Shown: positions 17,031-26,565 of the stretch, in pieces
Position numbering within the stretch: position 1 is the first letter of the stretch
Layout: every line of letters begins with the position of its first letter
Source: JAAETI01 sp964195945
GTDB taxonomy: Bacteria > Actinomycetota > Acidimicrobiia > Spongiisociales > UBA5794
Assembly (NCBI GenBank): GCA_964195945.1
Contig: CAXMRC010000082.1
Span: forward strand, 1-64,000
DNA length: 64,000 nucleotides
Direction: 5' to 3'
Position numbers and translations under genes: made by a program
The notes under the pieces: model-generated
Databases searched by the model: none
Told to the model about the DNA's origin: nothing
Seen by the model: only the letters and a program-made list of their open reading frames with translations

Positions 17031-18410
17031 CTAGGAGGCCGTCGCCGTAACGTCTCTCCCCTGCACCCATACCCTGGTCACGTTGCGCCGCACACTGTTG
17101 TTCAAGATCTTTTGGAGAATGTCCTCAGCAGAATCCAACTCTGGCCAAATCATCAGATCGGTGTCGACAATGTCGCTGTCCACAACTATCGCGTCGAACG
17201 AATAGCCGGGCGATAGCAGCCCAATCGGGAGGCCCAACGCCAATCCGCCTCCCGTTGTCGCCATCCAGAACGCTTCAGCGAAGGAGATTCGACTGTTTGG
17301 GGTGCCCCTGTCGATGGCGGGAAGGCTGGCATCGACACCGTCTTCTCTGACCCGTGACACAACAACCGCGCTGCTGGCCGCGCTGAACATCGAGGGCCCC
17401 GGTCCGCCTGAGATGTCGGTACCCAGACCGACGTGGACACCCGCTCCTAACGCCTCTCGTGCCGGAAACACCGCATTGGCGAAATAGACATTGGAAAGAG
17501 GGCAATGGGCGACAGCGGCCCCGGCAGCAGCGACGGCGTCTAGATCTCCACTGCTCATGAAATTTGAATGAGCCAGCACAGTTTTCGATGTCAGCAAACC
17601 AAAGTCGCTGTAGGTTGCGGTGTCGCTCTGCCCGAACCTCGTCAATCCGTACGAGTGAGCCCAATCGGACTCGGAGCAGTGCGTCTGGACATGTAAGTCG
17701 CCTTCGTTCGCAAGCTCTCCCAGACCTTGCAGCAACTCGTCAGTACAACTCGGAATGAACCGCGGGGTTATGGCGGGGAGTACCAATGAGTCTCGATTTC
17801 GCTTATGTCTTGCGATGTAGTCAACAAGCTGTGCAGTTGCGTCGATGCTGGCTGCAGCCGACTCGTCTCTGTAGAAGTCCGGGCAACCGTCAAGGTGGTC
17901 CATCGCCACTTTGCCAACAAGCGCACGCTGCCCCTTCCGCAGACAGGTGTCGACGAGACGCTTAGTTGCCGGCAAATGTGTTGTTGCGAAGTACATAGCT
18001 GTGGTCGTGCCGTTGCCGACCATCGAGTCAATCAACGACTCGTAGACGGCGGTGGCGAAATCTACATCCGCGTACCTGGCTTCGAGCGGGAAGGTATAGC
18101 GATTCAGCCACACTTCCAGCGAGACATCGAGGGCCTTGCCCATCTGCGGCCACTGCGGAGCATGATTGTGCAAGTCGATAAGTCCGGGAAGAAGATATTG
18201 TCCGGCTCGCAATTCGGTTAGCAGCCCCCGGCTGGTCAGTTGATCCCTGACCGGCTGGTAGTCAGCATCATCTGGACTGAGGACAGCACCAATCTCGCCC
18301 GTGTCCTCGACAACGACCAGAACCCGTTCCCTGCTTCGTAGGTCGCCCCTAACGGGTGCATCTATGACCGATCCTTCGATCCCGATAGCACCGGCTTGGG
18401 CCTGAGACAC
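17031..18410 (-). CDS. guaD: Guanine deaminase-type amidohydrolase
   Basis: The 459-aa metal-dependent hydrolase probably converts guanine to xanthine. Metal ligands are visible in LPGLIDLHNHAPQ (HxH), LHVQTHCSE, VLAHSNFMS and GLGTDISGG. The HAPQWPQ stretch and HCPLSNVYFANAVFP follow guanine deaminases rather than chlorohydrolases. The frame extends to 18455, inside the preceding lipoprotein gene. GTG at 18410, two bases after that gene's stop, gives the family length, so the two are probably co-transcribed. The product xanthine could feed a molybdenum hydroxylase, but the one at 37 kb is far away and separately regulated. Confidence 0.85.
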   Translation of the reverse strand: MSQAQAGAIGIEGSVIDAPVRGDLRSRERVLVVVEDTGEIGAVLSPDDADYQPVRDQLTSRGLLTELRAGQYLLPGLIDLHNHAPQWPQMGKALDVSLEVWLNRYTFPLEARYADVDFATAVYESLIDSMVGNGTTTAMYFATTHLPATKRLVDTCLRKGQRALVGKVAMDHLDGCPDFYRDESAAASIDATAQLVDYIARHKRNRDSLVLPAITPRFIPSCTDELLQGLGELANEGDLHVQTHCSESDWAHSYGLTRFGQSDTATYSDFGLLTSKTVLAHSNFMSSGDLDAVAAAGAAVAHCPLSNVYFANAVFPAREALGAGVHVGLGTDISGGPGPSMFSAASSAVVVSRVREDGVDASLPAIDRGTPNSRISFAEAFWMATTGGGLALGLPIGLLSPGYSFDAIVVDSDIVDTDLMIWPELDSAEDILQKILNNSVRRNVTRVWVQGRDVTATAS

Positions 18411-18412
18411 TA

Positions 18413-19318
18413 TTACGCAGCTGGCACGATGCCGGGGAATGGCTCGGTTTCCCACGTTCCGTAGTCGGCGACGACGGTCACGTCTGCCGCTGCGATAGAT
18501 GAGACGTACCAGTCGTCGATGGCAGCGGAGACGCTTGTGTCATAGAGACCAGTCTGCAGTTCCTCTTCGGTCGCCTCGCTTCTGCTGACAACTCTGATGA
18601 GGTGGAACCCGAACTCGCTTTCAACGGGACCGACGACTTCGCCGATTTCAGCGCTCATAGTTGCATCGGCAAAGCTCGCGACATATCCGGAAGGCACAGT
18701 GCATGGCAATTCGCCGCCAGCAGCACCACTCCCGGTATCCAACGAGAGCTCAATGGCTATAGTCGCAAAGTCGTCACCTGCTTCGAGACGGTCCAGCACC
18801 GAAGTAGCTTCCTCTTGCGTCGCCACGAGGATGTGGGCAGCGCAAACTTCAGTCCAGTTGTAGGGATCGTCGGTTAGCAACTGCTGGGCCTCTTCGGCGG
18901 TGGGTGTAGGAAGACCGTCGGTGATCTGGGTCAGCACGCCCTCGCCAATCAACAGTTGGGCGGCGTACAGGGCAAGCCCATCCTCAGAGATGTTTTGCGC
19001 CTCCAGGAACTCCTCGAAACTCATTCCAGCGCCCTGCTCGGTATAAATCCGATCCACTTCGGTGTCAATATCCTCGACTGTGGGATCGATCCCGAAATCA
19101 GCTTTTGCCGTATCAGCGATAGCCGTCCATTGCACCAGGATGTCGAGGAGTTGAACAAACTCCGCGTCGCTGAGATCCTCGCTCGTCTCGTAAGTCAGAC
19201 TCTTCACCATCGATGCCTCGATGTCGGAGCCATTCACAGTTGCCGCTACGTCAGACGACCCGGCACACGAACTAGCCAGGAGCGCGACGGCGACCACGAC
19301 AAATAGGTAGCGTTTCAA
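18413..19318 (-). CDS. PpiC/SurA-type peptidyl-prolyl isomerase lipoprotein
   Basis: The 301-aa protein begins with a lipoprotein signal (hydrophobic run, then LLASSCAGS with the lipidated Cys at about 18). A SurA-like N-terminal helical region with VNGSDIEASMV follows, then a parvulin rotamase domain at about 155-250 (AAHILVATQEEA, DFATIAIELSLD, GGELPC, VESEFGFHLIRV). It probably assists folding of exported proteins outside the membrane, like PrsA. The start is TTG, preceded by AGGTG. Guanine deaminase begins two bases after its stop. Confidence 0.88.
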   Translation of the reverse strand: MKRYLFVVVAVALLASSCAGSSDVAATVNGSDIEASMVKSLTYETSEDLSDAEFVQLLDILVQWTAIADTAKADFGIDPTVEDIDTEVDRIYTEQGAGMSFEEFLEAQNISEDGLALYAAQLLIGEGVLTQITDGLPTPTAEEAQQLLTDDPYNWTEVCAAHILVATQEEATSVLDRLEAGDDFATIAIELSLDTGSGAAGGELPCTVPSGYVASFADATMSAEIGEVVGPVESEFGFHLIRVVSRSEATEEELQTGLYDTSVSAAIDDWYVSSIAAADVTVVADYGTWETEPFPGIVPAA

Positions 19319-19383
19319 AAGGACACCTCAAAGATTCGGAAGATACGAGACGACAGAATACTCGGTCGCCAGATGAACGTTAC

Positions 19384-22300
19384 CTAAGAGCGCGGTTTGT
19401 GCGAGGAAGCGCCGTCTGTTGGCACATCGAATGACGCGGAGGGACCGTCGCCATCGGTGTCAGACTCTTCGATGACTTCGTTCCACACCCCTGACATCAC
19501 AGTTTCGTTGTCGGCGCCGACCTCATCTTGCTCAGCAGTCGTGCGTTGGACAGCATCGTCTTTGGCCTCGGCGAGGGCGGAGTCAAGATGATCAAGAGCT
19601 TCCTGAGCGGTTGTCGCCTGGGTCTCTTCGACCTTCTCGGACCCGGATTCTGGCATCGATATCTCGGATGCATGCTCGTGGGCATCGGCGAGGATTTGCT
19701 CTGCCTGCTCATGGGTTCGCTCTAGGGCAGTGATACCTTGCTGCTCGACCTCAGCCCACCTCCGCTGCAGCAACGTTCTCTCGGTGACGAAGGCATCTTG
19801 TGCCTCGGTAAGAATGCTCTGCTTCCTCTCCAGGATCGACGTCTCGGCATCTGTTTGGGCCCGGCGCTCCTCGATACGCTCCGTGTCGATCTGCATCGAA
19901 GCTCGCTCAGCCTCCAACGCCTGCCTGTCCATGTCCAACGCATCCTGTTGCGCCGCAAGGTCGGCACGGGCGCTCAGCACAGAGTCATGCTCTGCAGATG
20001 CGGTTGATTGAGCCTGTTCCGAGATCCCTGAAGCCTCGAGCTCGGCTTTGGCAATCAAGTCGACGGCCTTCGCTGCGGCATCCTCACGCTCCGACTTCGC
20101 AGCAGCCACCAACTCCTCAGCTTCCGCTTCAGCCTTCTGAATCAGGTCCACAGCCTTGGTCGCCGCATCCTCACGCTCGGTCTCTGCGGCAGCAGTGATC
20201 TCTTCAGCCTCCGCCTCAGCCTTCTGAATCAGATCAACGGCCTTCGCCGCCGCATCCTCACGCTCCGACTTCGCAGCAGCCACCAACTCCTCAGCATCCG
20301 CCTCAGCCTTGGCAACCAACTCAACGGCCTTTGCGGCGGCGTCTTCGCCTTCGAGTCGAACACGGGCCTCGTCTGCCGAGACGATTTCCGCTGCTTCGGA
20401 TCTTGCGTTCTCTATAAGTTCAACGGCCGCCAGTTGGGCTGCGTCCCGCTCGCTGCGCACAGTAGCCAGGAGCTCTTCGGCCTCCATCTCGGCCTTCTCG
20501 ACAAGCTCAATCGACCAGGAAGTGGCTTCCTCCCGATCGGCCTTTGCCGCGGCGGCAAGGTCTGCGGCGTCCGTCTCGGCCTTGGCGACGAGCTCCACAG
20601 CCTCAGTTGTGGCAGACTCACGGTCAGCTTCCAGGCCCGCCTGCGCCTTCGCAACCAACTCGGCGGCCTGTGCTTCGGCATGATCTATCAGCTCGCGGGC
20701 ATCGGCAGCGGCAGCCTCGCTCTCGGCGAGCGAAGCAACAGTTCGACCCTCAGCCTCGGTCGTGGCGTTGGCCACAAGCTCAGCGATCTCCGCCTCAGCC
20801 GTAGCCTTGAGCTCAGCGACCTCCGCCTCAGCCGTGGCCTTGAGCTCAGCAGCCTCCGCCTCGGTCTTCTGAAGCAACTCTGCCGCTCGTGAAGCTCGGA
20901 TATCGGCCGCGGCCACTGCATCCTGGATTGTTCGTTCGGCCTCGGATGTGGCCGAGGCCAACATCGCCTCGGCTTCTTCCTTGGACTCTTCCAAAATCTC
21001 GTCCGACAGACGGCGGGAATCGGCAGCAAGACGATCTCGTTCCTGCTCCAGAAGCCGCCTTTCCTGTTCGATAGCTTGGCGATTCTCGACCGCGACCGAT
21101 TCGGCTTCAGCAACAATCTGATCGGATCTGCTGCGGGCCTCTGCCTCCGTCGCCGCCAGAGCCAGCTTTGATTCTTCTGCGATCTTGTCAGCGCGGGCGA
21201 GGGCAGCATCGACCTTGCGACGGGCCTCTCTTCGAGATGCCTCGATGGTGTTGGCTGCCTCTTGACGCTGCTCATCCAATTCGGACTGTGCGGCCGCTAT
21301 CAGTGCAGTTCGGTCCTCAGAGGCAAGCTGTTCCGCATCGGCCAACAGCTTGGCCGCGGCCGTCTCACCCTCGACAACAAGACCCGCAGCATCGACACGG
21401 CGAGTCTCGACGTACTCGTCCGCCAGTTCCCGCCGCCGGTGCTCAATCGTCCCTGCGGTCTCTTCTGCCTTCGCCAGGATGATGGCGGCTTCGGACGTCG
21501 CTTCTTCGAGCTCCCTGGCTGCATCGCCCCGGCGCCGTTCCGCGTTGGAAGAAGCTTCGTTGACTATCCGCTTGGCCTCATCAGATGCCCTGAGCCGCGT
21601 CAGCCTGGCATCCTCCATCGCCTCCTGGGTGACCTTTTCAACCTCGGTCCTACTGCGCTCTAGCGCGATAGAGGCGAGGTCGGACTCCTGGCGAAGACGC
21701 CGCGCTTCTATCTCCGCATCGTCGCGTACCTGCCGGGAGTCGCGCTCGCGCTGCTCGCTCTCACTGTGCTTTCGAGCCGCGCCCTCGAGTTGCGCGTTCG
21801 CTCGAGAAACTATCTCGCCCGCATTGACTCGAGCGTCCGCCTCGATTTGTTCGGCAGTCTTGTCTGCGGCTGCAATGATCCTGGTGGCTCGCTGCTCGTT
21901 GACGGTGATCTGTTCAGCGGAGCGACGCTCCTGCTCGAGTGCCGCTTCTGAATGAGCCTCTGCGGCGCGCCGTGTCTCTTCAGCTTCCTCGCTCGCGGCG
22001 GCGACGGCAGCAGCGGCGTTGACGCGGAGCTTGTCGGATTCTGCTTCAGCAACCGCGGCTCGCTCGACCATCTCGGACTCGCTCTGGGCGACCGCCTCCA
22101 GACGCTCATCTGCGCCGCGTTCCATTTCTTCGATCTGCTCACTGGCCGCGGCAAGCTGCATCTGTGCGGTGGCATGATCCTTGGCAGCCTCCGTCCGAAG
22201 CTCATCGGCCATGAGCTGAGCGTCGGCGAGAATCGCCTCTGCACTTCTGTTGGCGGCTGCGACGTCGGCCGCCGCCCTAATGAGCGCCTGGTCGAGGTCG

Positions 22301-23064
22301 GCCCTAGCGCTGTCCACGGCGCTGAAGAGATCAGCCGTTTCTTTTTCGGCAGCGGCGAGCCGTTCTGCAATCTGACGATCGAACGCGGCGCCCTTGCCGG
22401 CCGTGGCCTCTGCAGTATCGGTGCGGATGTCGTCGGCACGTCTCTGGGCGATCGCCACGATCTCTGCCGCCTCATGACGTGCGATATCGAGTTGCTCGGA
22501 CACTCTCAGCTCGGCGTCAAGGTCCGCTCGAGCTACCTTCTTCCGGGTTTCCTTGAGCAGGGCCGTGGCCTCTGTTCGCGCCGATTCCAGAATCTGCGGA
22601 ACGTCGGTACGAGCTCGGTTCAGAAGCGATTCGGCTTCTTCGCGAGCCTCACGGGCTATCTCCCTTGTGACTTCGGCATCCGAGCTCGCCGATACAAGAG
22701 TTTCTCTGACGGATGCCGATAGAGATGCTGCCTCCGAGCGCATCCTCGCGCTTGCCGCCAACGCATCGGAGACCTCAACTTCGGCCCTGGCGCGGATAGA
22801 GCTTGCCCTGGCTTCGGCCGCGGCCAGAAGGTCTCGAGTCGTTTCGTCGGCGTTTACGCCAAGCCGGGCGAGGAGACCATCTTCCGCGACACGTTCATCA
22901 TCCGGCTGTTGTCCACTAGATGCTGCCGTGGGCGGACCGGACGCCGCAGGCCCGGTTGTACCGCTCGCTCGTCGTCGTGCGCTACCGCGAGAACTCGAAT
23001 CCGTTTCGGAGTGACTGGGTTCCGCATCTGGCTTGCCTTCAGCCGCTTTGCTTCTCTTCATCAC
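19384..23064 (-). CDS. Giant coiled-coil protein with hendecad/29-residue repeats (Scy/FilP-like)
   Basis: This 1226-aa protein is almost entirely Ala/Glu-rich coiled coil. A Ser/Gly/Pro-rich disordered head (about 1-60) is followed by continuous helix at about 60-1130 and an acidic disordered tail. Perfect 11-residue repeats (AELKATAEAEV and variants) occur near residues 735-765. About seven 29-residue repeats at about 800-1015 follow an 11+11+7 pattern. Such periodicity characterises Streptomyces Scy/FilP cytoskeletal proteins. There is no DivIVA head. A segment starting RRWAEVEQQG (about 1098) and a late VWNEVIEESD motif echo the upstream DivIVA-domain gene, whose stop lies 29 bp away. A polar scaffold role is an inference. 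Confidence 0.85.
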   Translation of the reverse strand: MMKRSKAAEGKPDAEPSHSETDSSSRGSARRRASGTTGPAASGPPTAASSGQQPDDERVAEDGLLARLGVNADETTRDLLAAAEARASSIRARAEVEVSDALAASARMRSEAASLSASVRETLVSASSDAEVTREIAREAREEAESLLNRARTDVPQILESARTEATALLKETRKKVARADLDAELRVSEQLDIARHEAAEIVAIAQRRADDIRTDTAEATAGKGAAFDRQIAERLAAAEKETADLFSAVDSARADLDQALIRAAADVAAANRSAEAILADAQLMADELRTEAAKDHATAQMQLAAASEQIEEMERGADERLEAVAQSESEMVERAAVAEAESDKLRVNAAAAVAAASEEAEETRRAAEAHSEAALEQERRSAEQITVNEQRATRIIAAADKTAEQIEADARVNAGEIVSRANAQLEGAARKHSESEQRERDSRQVRDDAEIEARRLRQESDLASIALERSRTEVEKVTQEAMEDARLTRLRASDEAKRIVNEASSNAERRRGDAARELEEATSEAAIILAKAEETAGTIEHRRRELADEYVETRRVDAAGLVVEGETAAAKLLADAEQLASEDRTALIAAAQSELDEQRQEAANTIEASRREARRKVDAALARADKIAEESKLALAATEAEARSRSDQIVAEAESVAVENRQAIEQERRLLEQERDRLAADSRRLSDEILEESKEEAEAMLASATSEAERTIQDAVAAADIRASRAAELLQKTEAEAAELKATAEAEVAELKATAEAEIAELVANATTEAEGRTVASLAESEAAAADARELIDHAEAQAAELVAKAQAGLEADRESATTEAVELVAKAETDAADLAAAAKADREEATSWSIELVEKAEMEAEELLATVRSERDAAQLAAVELIENARSEAAEIVSADEARVRLEGEDAAAKAVELVAKAEADAEELVAAAKSEREDAAAKAVDLIQKAEAEAEEITAAAETEREDAATKAVDLIQKAEAEAEELVAAAKSEREDAAAKAVDLIAKAELEASGISEQAQSTASAEHDSVLSARADLAAQQDALDMDRQALEAERASMQIDTERIEERRAQTDAETSILERKQSILTEAQDAFVTERTLLQRRWAEVEQQGITALERTHEQAEQILADAHEHASEISMPESGSEKVEETQATTAQEALDHLDSALAEAKDDAVQRTTAEQDEVGADNETVMSGVWNEVIEESDTDGDGPSASFDVPTDGASSHKPRS
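20020..20660 (-). repeat. Tandem 87-bp (29-residue) coding repeats
   Basis: About seven units of 29 residues, each splitting as 11+11+7 (for example EDAAAKAVELV, AKAEADAEELV, AAAKSER). One unit carries a four-residue insertion. The units nearest the 3' end are almost identical at DNA level, which suggests recent amplification. Exact boundaries are approximate. Confidence 0.85.
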
Positions 23065-23093
23065 ACCTATTTCGCAACCAGGTGGAGCCCCGC

Positions 23094-26000
23094 CTATGCG
23101 GAGCTGCCACCACGCTTGCTAGCTCCAATGATCGCGTTACGCAGGCCGCTGCCGACAGAAGATGAGCCTTTGTCGTCCTCGATACGGGGGAGACGCCGTC
23201 CCTTGCGGGCATAGCGGCTCTCGCCGTACTCGGAGGACTCACCGGAACCCGAGGCGGTCTCATCGTCATCGTCCTCAGCTTTCTCGCTCTCGGCGACAGC
23301 TTCAACGATGACTTCGGAATCGCTCGGTGTACCAGATTCTCCGTCTTCCTCGCTCCACAGCATGTCCCAGTTGCCAACGGCCGCAACCGGATCGTCAGTT
23401 CGATCCGTCGAGTCCTTGGCCGTGACGGGCTTGGGGACATCGATGTCCTTTGGTTCCGGTGAGGCTGCGTCAAGACGAGCCAGCTCTTCTTCGAGTTCGG
23501 TGAGCGCCTCGCTGATCGTTGCCCCATCGACATCGGCTTGGGCTGCGAGCTGAGCTTCAAGGCTCTCTCGATCCTTTGCCAGCTCAGATCGCCCAAGCTC
23601 CAGTTGTGCCTGGCTCTGCTCGAACTCGACCTTCTTCTGCTCAAAGTCGGCCCGCTGCTTCTCCAGCTCAGATCGCAACTCTGTAAGCCGGGCTGCATCG
23701 TCGGCACCATCGCTGTCGGTATTGCCGATGACACGGCGGGCTTCGGACCATGCTCGTTCGATAATCGCGTCGGCCTCGAGCTGGGCACCCTCGAGGAGCT
23801 GGCTTCCCTTGCGCTCCAACTCGGTCCAACGGTTCTCCGCCTTGACCAACTCTTTGGCGAGGTCGGTACGGTCCAGCTCGACGAGCGACTTGCTGGCATC
23901 CAGAGCCGCACGTTCCTTGTCCAGCTGGGCGCGCCAGCCAGCCAGCTCTCCACGCCAGGACTCAATCGCCTCACGCTCCTGGGAGATCTCTTCATGGCGC
24001 AGATCGATCTGGGCCTTGTTCTCTGCCGACTGCTTGCGAGTAGCGTCGAGCATCTGGGTCACATCGGCACGAGCCCTGGCTAGGGCGTCCTCTGCCTCAC
24101 GTTGCGCCAGTTCAGTCTGCGACTTCTGGGCCGCAAGCGAGGCTTGCTCGACTTCGATTTCGGTGCGTTGCGCTTCAAGTTGCTCGGACAGCTTCTCGAG
24201 TCGCTCGCTCTCCCCGCGATGCGAGATCGCCAGTGTCGTTGCGTCGCGTTCGGCCTCTGCCCGAATCGACTCGGCATCGGTGCGGGCACGATCGATGACT
24301 ACCTTGGCCTCAGCGTGCTCGTCACGTGCCTGACGGCGTTCCCGCTCGGCATCGCCGAGGTAGCGTCGCGCCTCGGCCTTCATCATGTCGCATTCCGCGG
24401 CTGCAGCGCTGCGCATCTCACCCGCGGCCTCACCGGCTGCCCGCCGGGATTCGACCGCTTCTTGCTGCGCCACGACCAGAGCTGCCTCTGCTTCCTTGGC
24501 AAGGTCCGTCCTTGCCGACTCGGCATCCGACAAGATTCCGGTGGCCTGTGACTCTGCCGCGGCGAGACGGTCGGCAATTTCGCCGTCTGCATCGACGAGA
24601 CGTTGCTTGATCCGGGCGTCCGCGTCAGCGTCCATACGACCGGCTTCTTCTTTGGCGGCCCGGACGATCAAAGCGCTCTCAGCTCTTGTGGCCTCAACCC
24701 GAGCTGCAGCTTCCTGGAGCAAGGTGGCGGCCTCCGCTTGGGCTGCTGCGGCCTGGGCGACGATATCTTCGCGCTGTACCTCGAGCTCCTGGAGACTGCC
24801 TGCCAGAGTTTCTTCAGTCTCGACAATCACGGCCATTCGAACGGCCGCTTCTTCCTTGGCCTGTACAGCCTGCCGCTCCAGATCAGCATGACGGTTGGTT
24901 GCAACCTGCTCAGCAGCTGCAACGATCCCGGCAGCCTTCGCTTCGGCGTCAACGACCGATGCCGCAGCCCGTTCCTCGTCCTTGCGTGCCAGATTGGCTC
25001 GGTTCCGGGCCTCCTTCAGGGCTCCCTTGGCCTTGCGTTCCTTGGCCGCAATGTCCTGTTCAGCGTTGGAACGGAGTTCTTCGAGATCCTTGTCGGCTTG
25101 ATTGCGCAGGTCTTCGACGTACAGGTCGGCGGAAGCCTTGATGTCATCGGCGACAACGGTGGCGTTGCCGACAAGCGATTTCGCTTCAGTCTTGGCGCTG
25201 CGGAGCGCTGCCTGGGCAGTCTCTTCAGCCAATGAGGCCGCCACGAGCATGGCCTCAGCCTGTGCCCTGGTTTCGGTAACCTCGGCATCGAGCTGCGCTC
25301 TGAGCTTTGTCGAGTCGTCGTCCGCCAGGGTCCTGACCCGCTTTGCCGCCTGGTCTGCTTCCGACCTGACTCGGGCGGAGTAGTTGTCAGCCGTGCGAGT
25401 GAGCATCTGCGATCGCGCTTCAGCTTCGGCAGACGTCGTATCTGCTTCGTCACGTGCCGCGGCGATAGTCTGCTGCGCCTTGCTCAGCATGGCATTTGAT
25501 TCTTCGGTCAGCCGTGCTGACTCTGCACGCGATCCCGCCAGGCTCTCCCGCGCCTGTGCGGTGGCGTTGGCGGCCTCGGAGCGGAGCCGAGCCGCGTCCT
25601 GCGACGCTTCGGCGGCCACAGCTTCGGCTTGGGCGACAATCGATTCAGCGCGGGCCCGTGCCGCTTCGAGAGTCCCTCTGGAGAGCTCGTCGATGTCAGC
25701 GCCTTCGATTCCGGCCTGTCGGGCCTCCATCTCGACCTGTTTGGCGTCCGAAATTATGGTTGCAGCTCTTTGCTCGGCCCGTGCAAGAACTACCGCAGCT
25801 TCCTTTTTGGCAAGAACAACGCTCTCATGCGAGCCTGTGATCTGTTCGACAACAAGGTCCGGGGCTGCAACAGCGCTCACAGCCTGTTCCTGGGCCTTAT
25901 CGACAATGGTGGTGGCCGCCGCCCGGGCATCATCCTCGATCTGGCGGGCACGTTCCTTGGCTCGATCGATGATGCGCTCTTTGGCGGCAAGCATCGATTT

Positions 26001-26294
26001 CATGTTTTCGTCGGACTGGTCAGTTGTGACAGGTACCGCTTCTTGGACGGTCTTGACCTCGCCCTCGAGTTCTGCGACACGCGTTGTAGCGTCGTTGAGG
26101 CGGGATTCGCTCTCTTCAAGACGCCCAGTCGCGTCCGTTAGCCTTCTTTCGGCAAGAGCCGCCGATGATGCAAGCTTGTCTTGCGTCATCCGCATCTCGT
26201 CCAAATAGGCTTCGACCTGATCCTTCTCGAATCCTCTACGAGTCGTAGAGAACTTTGGCCGCTTGGGGCCGCGGGGGGCATTTGCGCTGTTCAT
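23094..26294 (-). CDS. Giant coiled-coil protein with an N-terminal DivIVA domain
   Basis: The 1066-aa protein starts with a short basic/Pro segment and a DivIVA-type head (KFSTTRRGFEKDQVEAYLDE, about 14-33). Nearly unbroken coiled coil follows to about 950, then an acidic linker with GNWDMLWSEED, and a basic tail (YARKGRRLPR, ending GLRNAIIGASKRGGSSA). DivIVA heads bind curved polar or septal membrane, so this is probably a polar organiser, far longer than Wag31. I chose ATG 26294 because the extension to 26342 lacks conservation with the head. It heads a same-strand run with the repeat-rich coiled-coil gene. Confidence 0.88.
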   Translation of the reverse strand: MNSANAPRGPKRPKFSTTRRGFEKDQVEAYLDEMRMTQDKLASSAALAERRLTDATGRLEESESRLNDATTRVAELEGEVKTVQEAVPVTTDQSDENMKSMLAAKERIIDRAKERARQIEDDARAAATTIVDKAQEQAVSAVAAPDLVVEQITGSHESVVLAKKEAAVVLARAEQRAATIISDAKQVEMEARQAGIEGADIDELSRGTLEAARARAESIVAQAEAVAAEASQDAARLRSEAANATAQARESLAGSRAESARLTEESNAMLSKAQQTIAAARDEADTTSAEAEARSQMLTRTADNYSARVRSEADQAAKRVRTLADDDSTKLRAQLDAEVTETRAQAEAMLVAASLAEETAQAALRSAKTEAKSLVGNATVVADDIKASADLYVEDLRNQADKDLEELRSNAEQDIAAKERKAKGALKEARNRANLARKDEERAAASVVDAEAKAAGIVAAAEQVATNRHADLERQAVQAKEEAAVRMAVIVETEETLAGSLQELEVQREDIVAQAAAAQAEAATLLQEAAARVEATRAESALIVRAAKEEAGRMDADADARIKQRLVDADGEIADRLAAAESQATGILSDAESARTDLAKEAEAALVVAQQEAVESRRAAGEAAGEMRSAAAAECDMMKAEARRYLGDAERERRQARDEHAEAKVVIDRARTDAESIRAEAERDATTLAISHRGESERLEKLSEQLEAQRTEIEVEQASLAAQKSQTELAQREAEDALARARADVTQMLDATRKQSAENKAQIDLRHEEISQEREAIESWRGELAGWRAQLDKERAALDASKSLVELDRTDLAKELVKAENRWTELERKGSQLLEGAQLEADAIIERAWSEARRVIGNTDSDGADDAARLTELRSELEKQRADFEQKKVEFEQSQAQLELGRSELAKDRESLEAQLAAQADVDGATISEALTELEEELARLDAASPEPKDIDVPKPVTAKDSTDRTDDPVAAVGNWDMLWSEEDGESGTPSDSEVIVEAVAESEKAEDDDDETASGSGESSEYGESRYARKGRRLPRIEDDKGSSSVGSGLRNAIIGASKRGGSSA

Positions 26295-26565
26295 AGGGTT
26301 TTCTATCGGCCAAAGCAGCTGGTGCTTGATCGCGAAATGCACACCATTGTGTTATTCCCCAGGTGTCTAGTCAGATTCGCCACCGGCTAAATGATCAGAG
26401 GCCCCGCACCCCACCAAAACGTCGAGCGCTTCGGTTCAAGTTCTTTGGCGATCTTGCTGCTCCGGCCGTGGCGCTTGTCACCGGCATCAGTCGAGCGGAA
26501 CCCTCTCGAACACCACCTAGGCTTAACCCTGTTTGACGAGACTCTGCCGATCACAGGAGGATTTG
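26295..26565. other. Divergent intergenic region between divIVA-like gene and rocD
   Basis: A 271-bp gap between divergent genes that must carry both promoters. I see no clear -35/-10 pair, hairpin or RNA gene. The only strong signal is the rocD ribosome binding site at 26555-26560. Confidence 0.5.

Noticed and set aside
20434..22722. Several long plus-strand frames and a long alternative minus-strand frame inside the coiled-coil genes
   Set aside because: High-GC, Ala/Glu-rich repeats leave other frames open by composition; only one frame gives continuous coiled coil.
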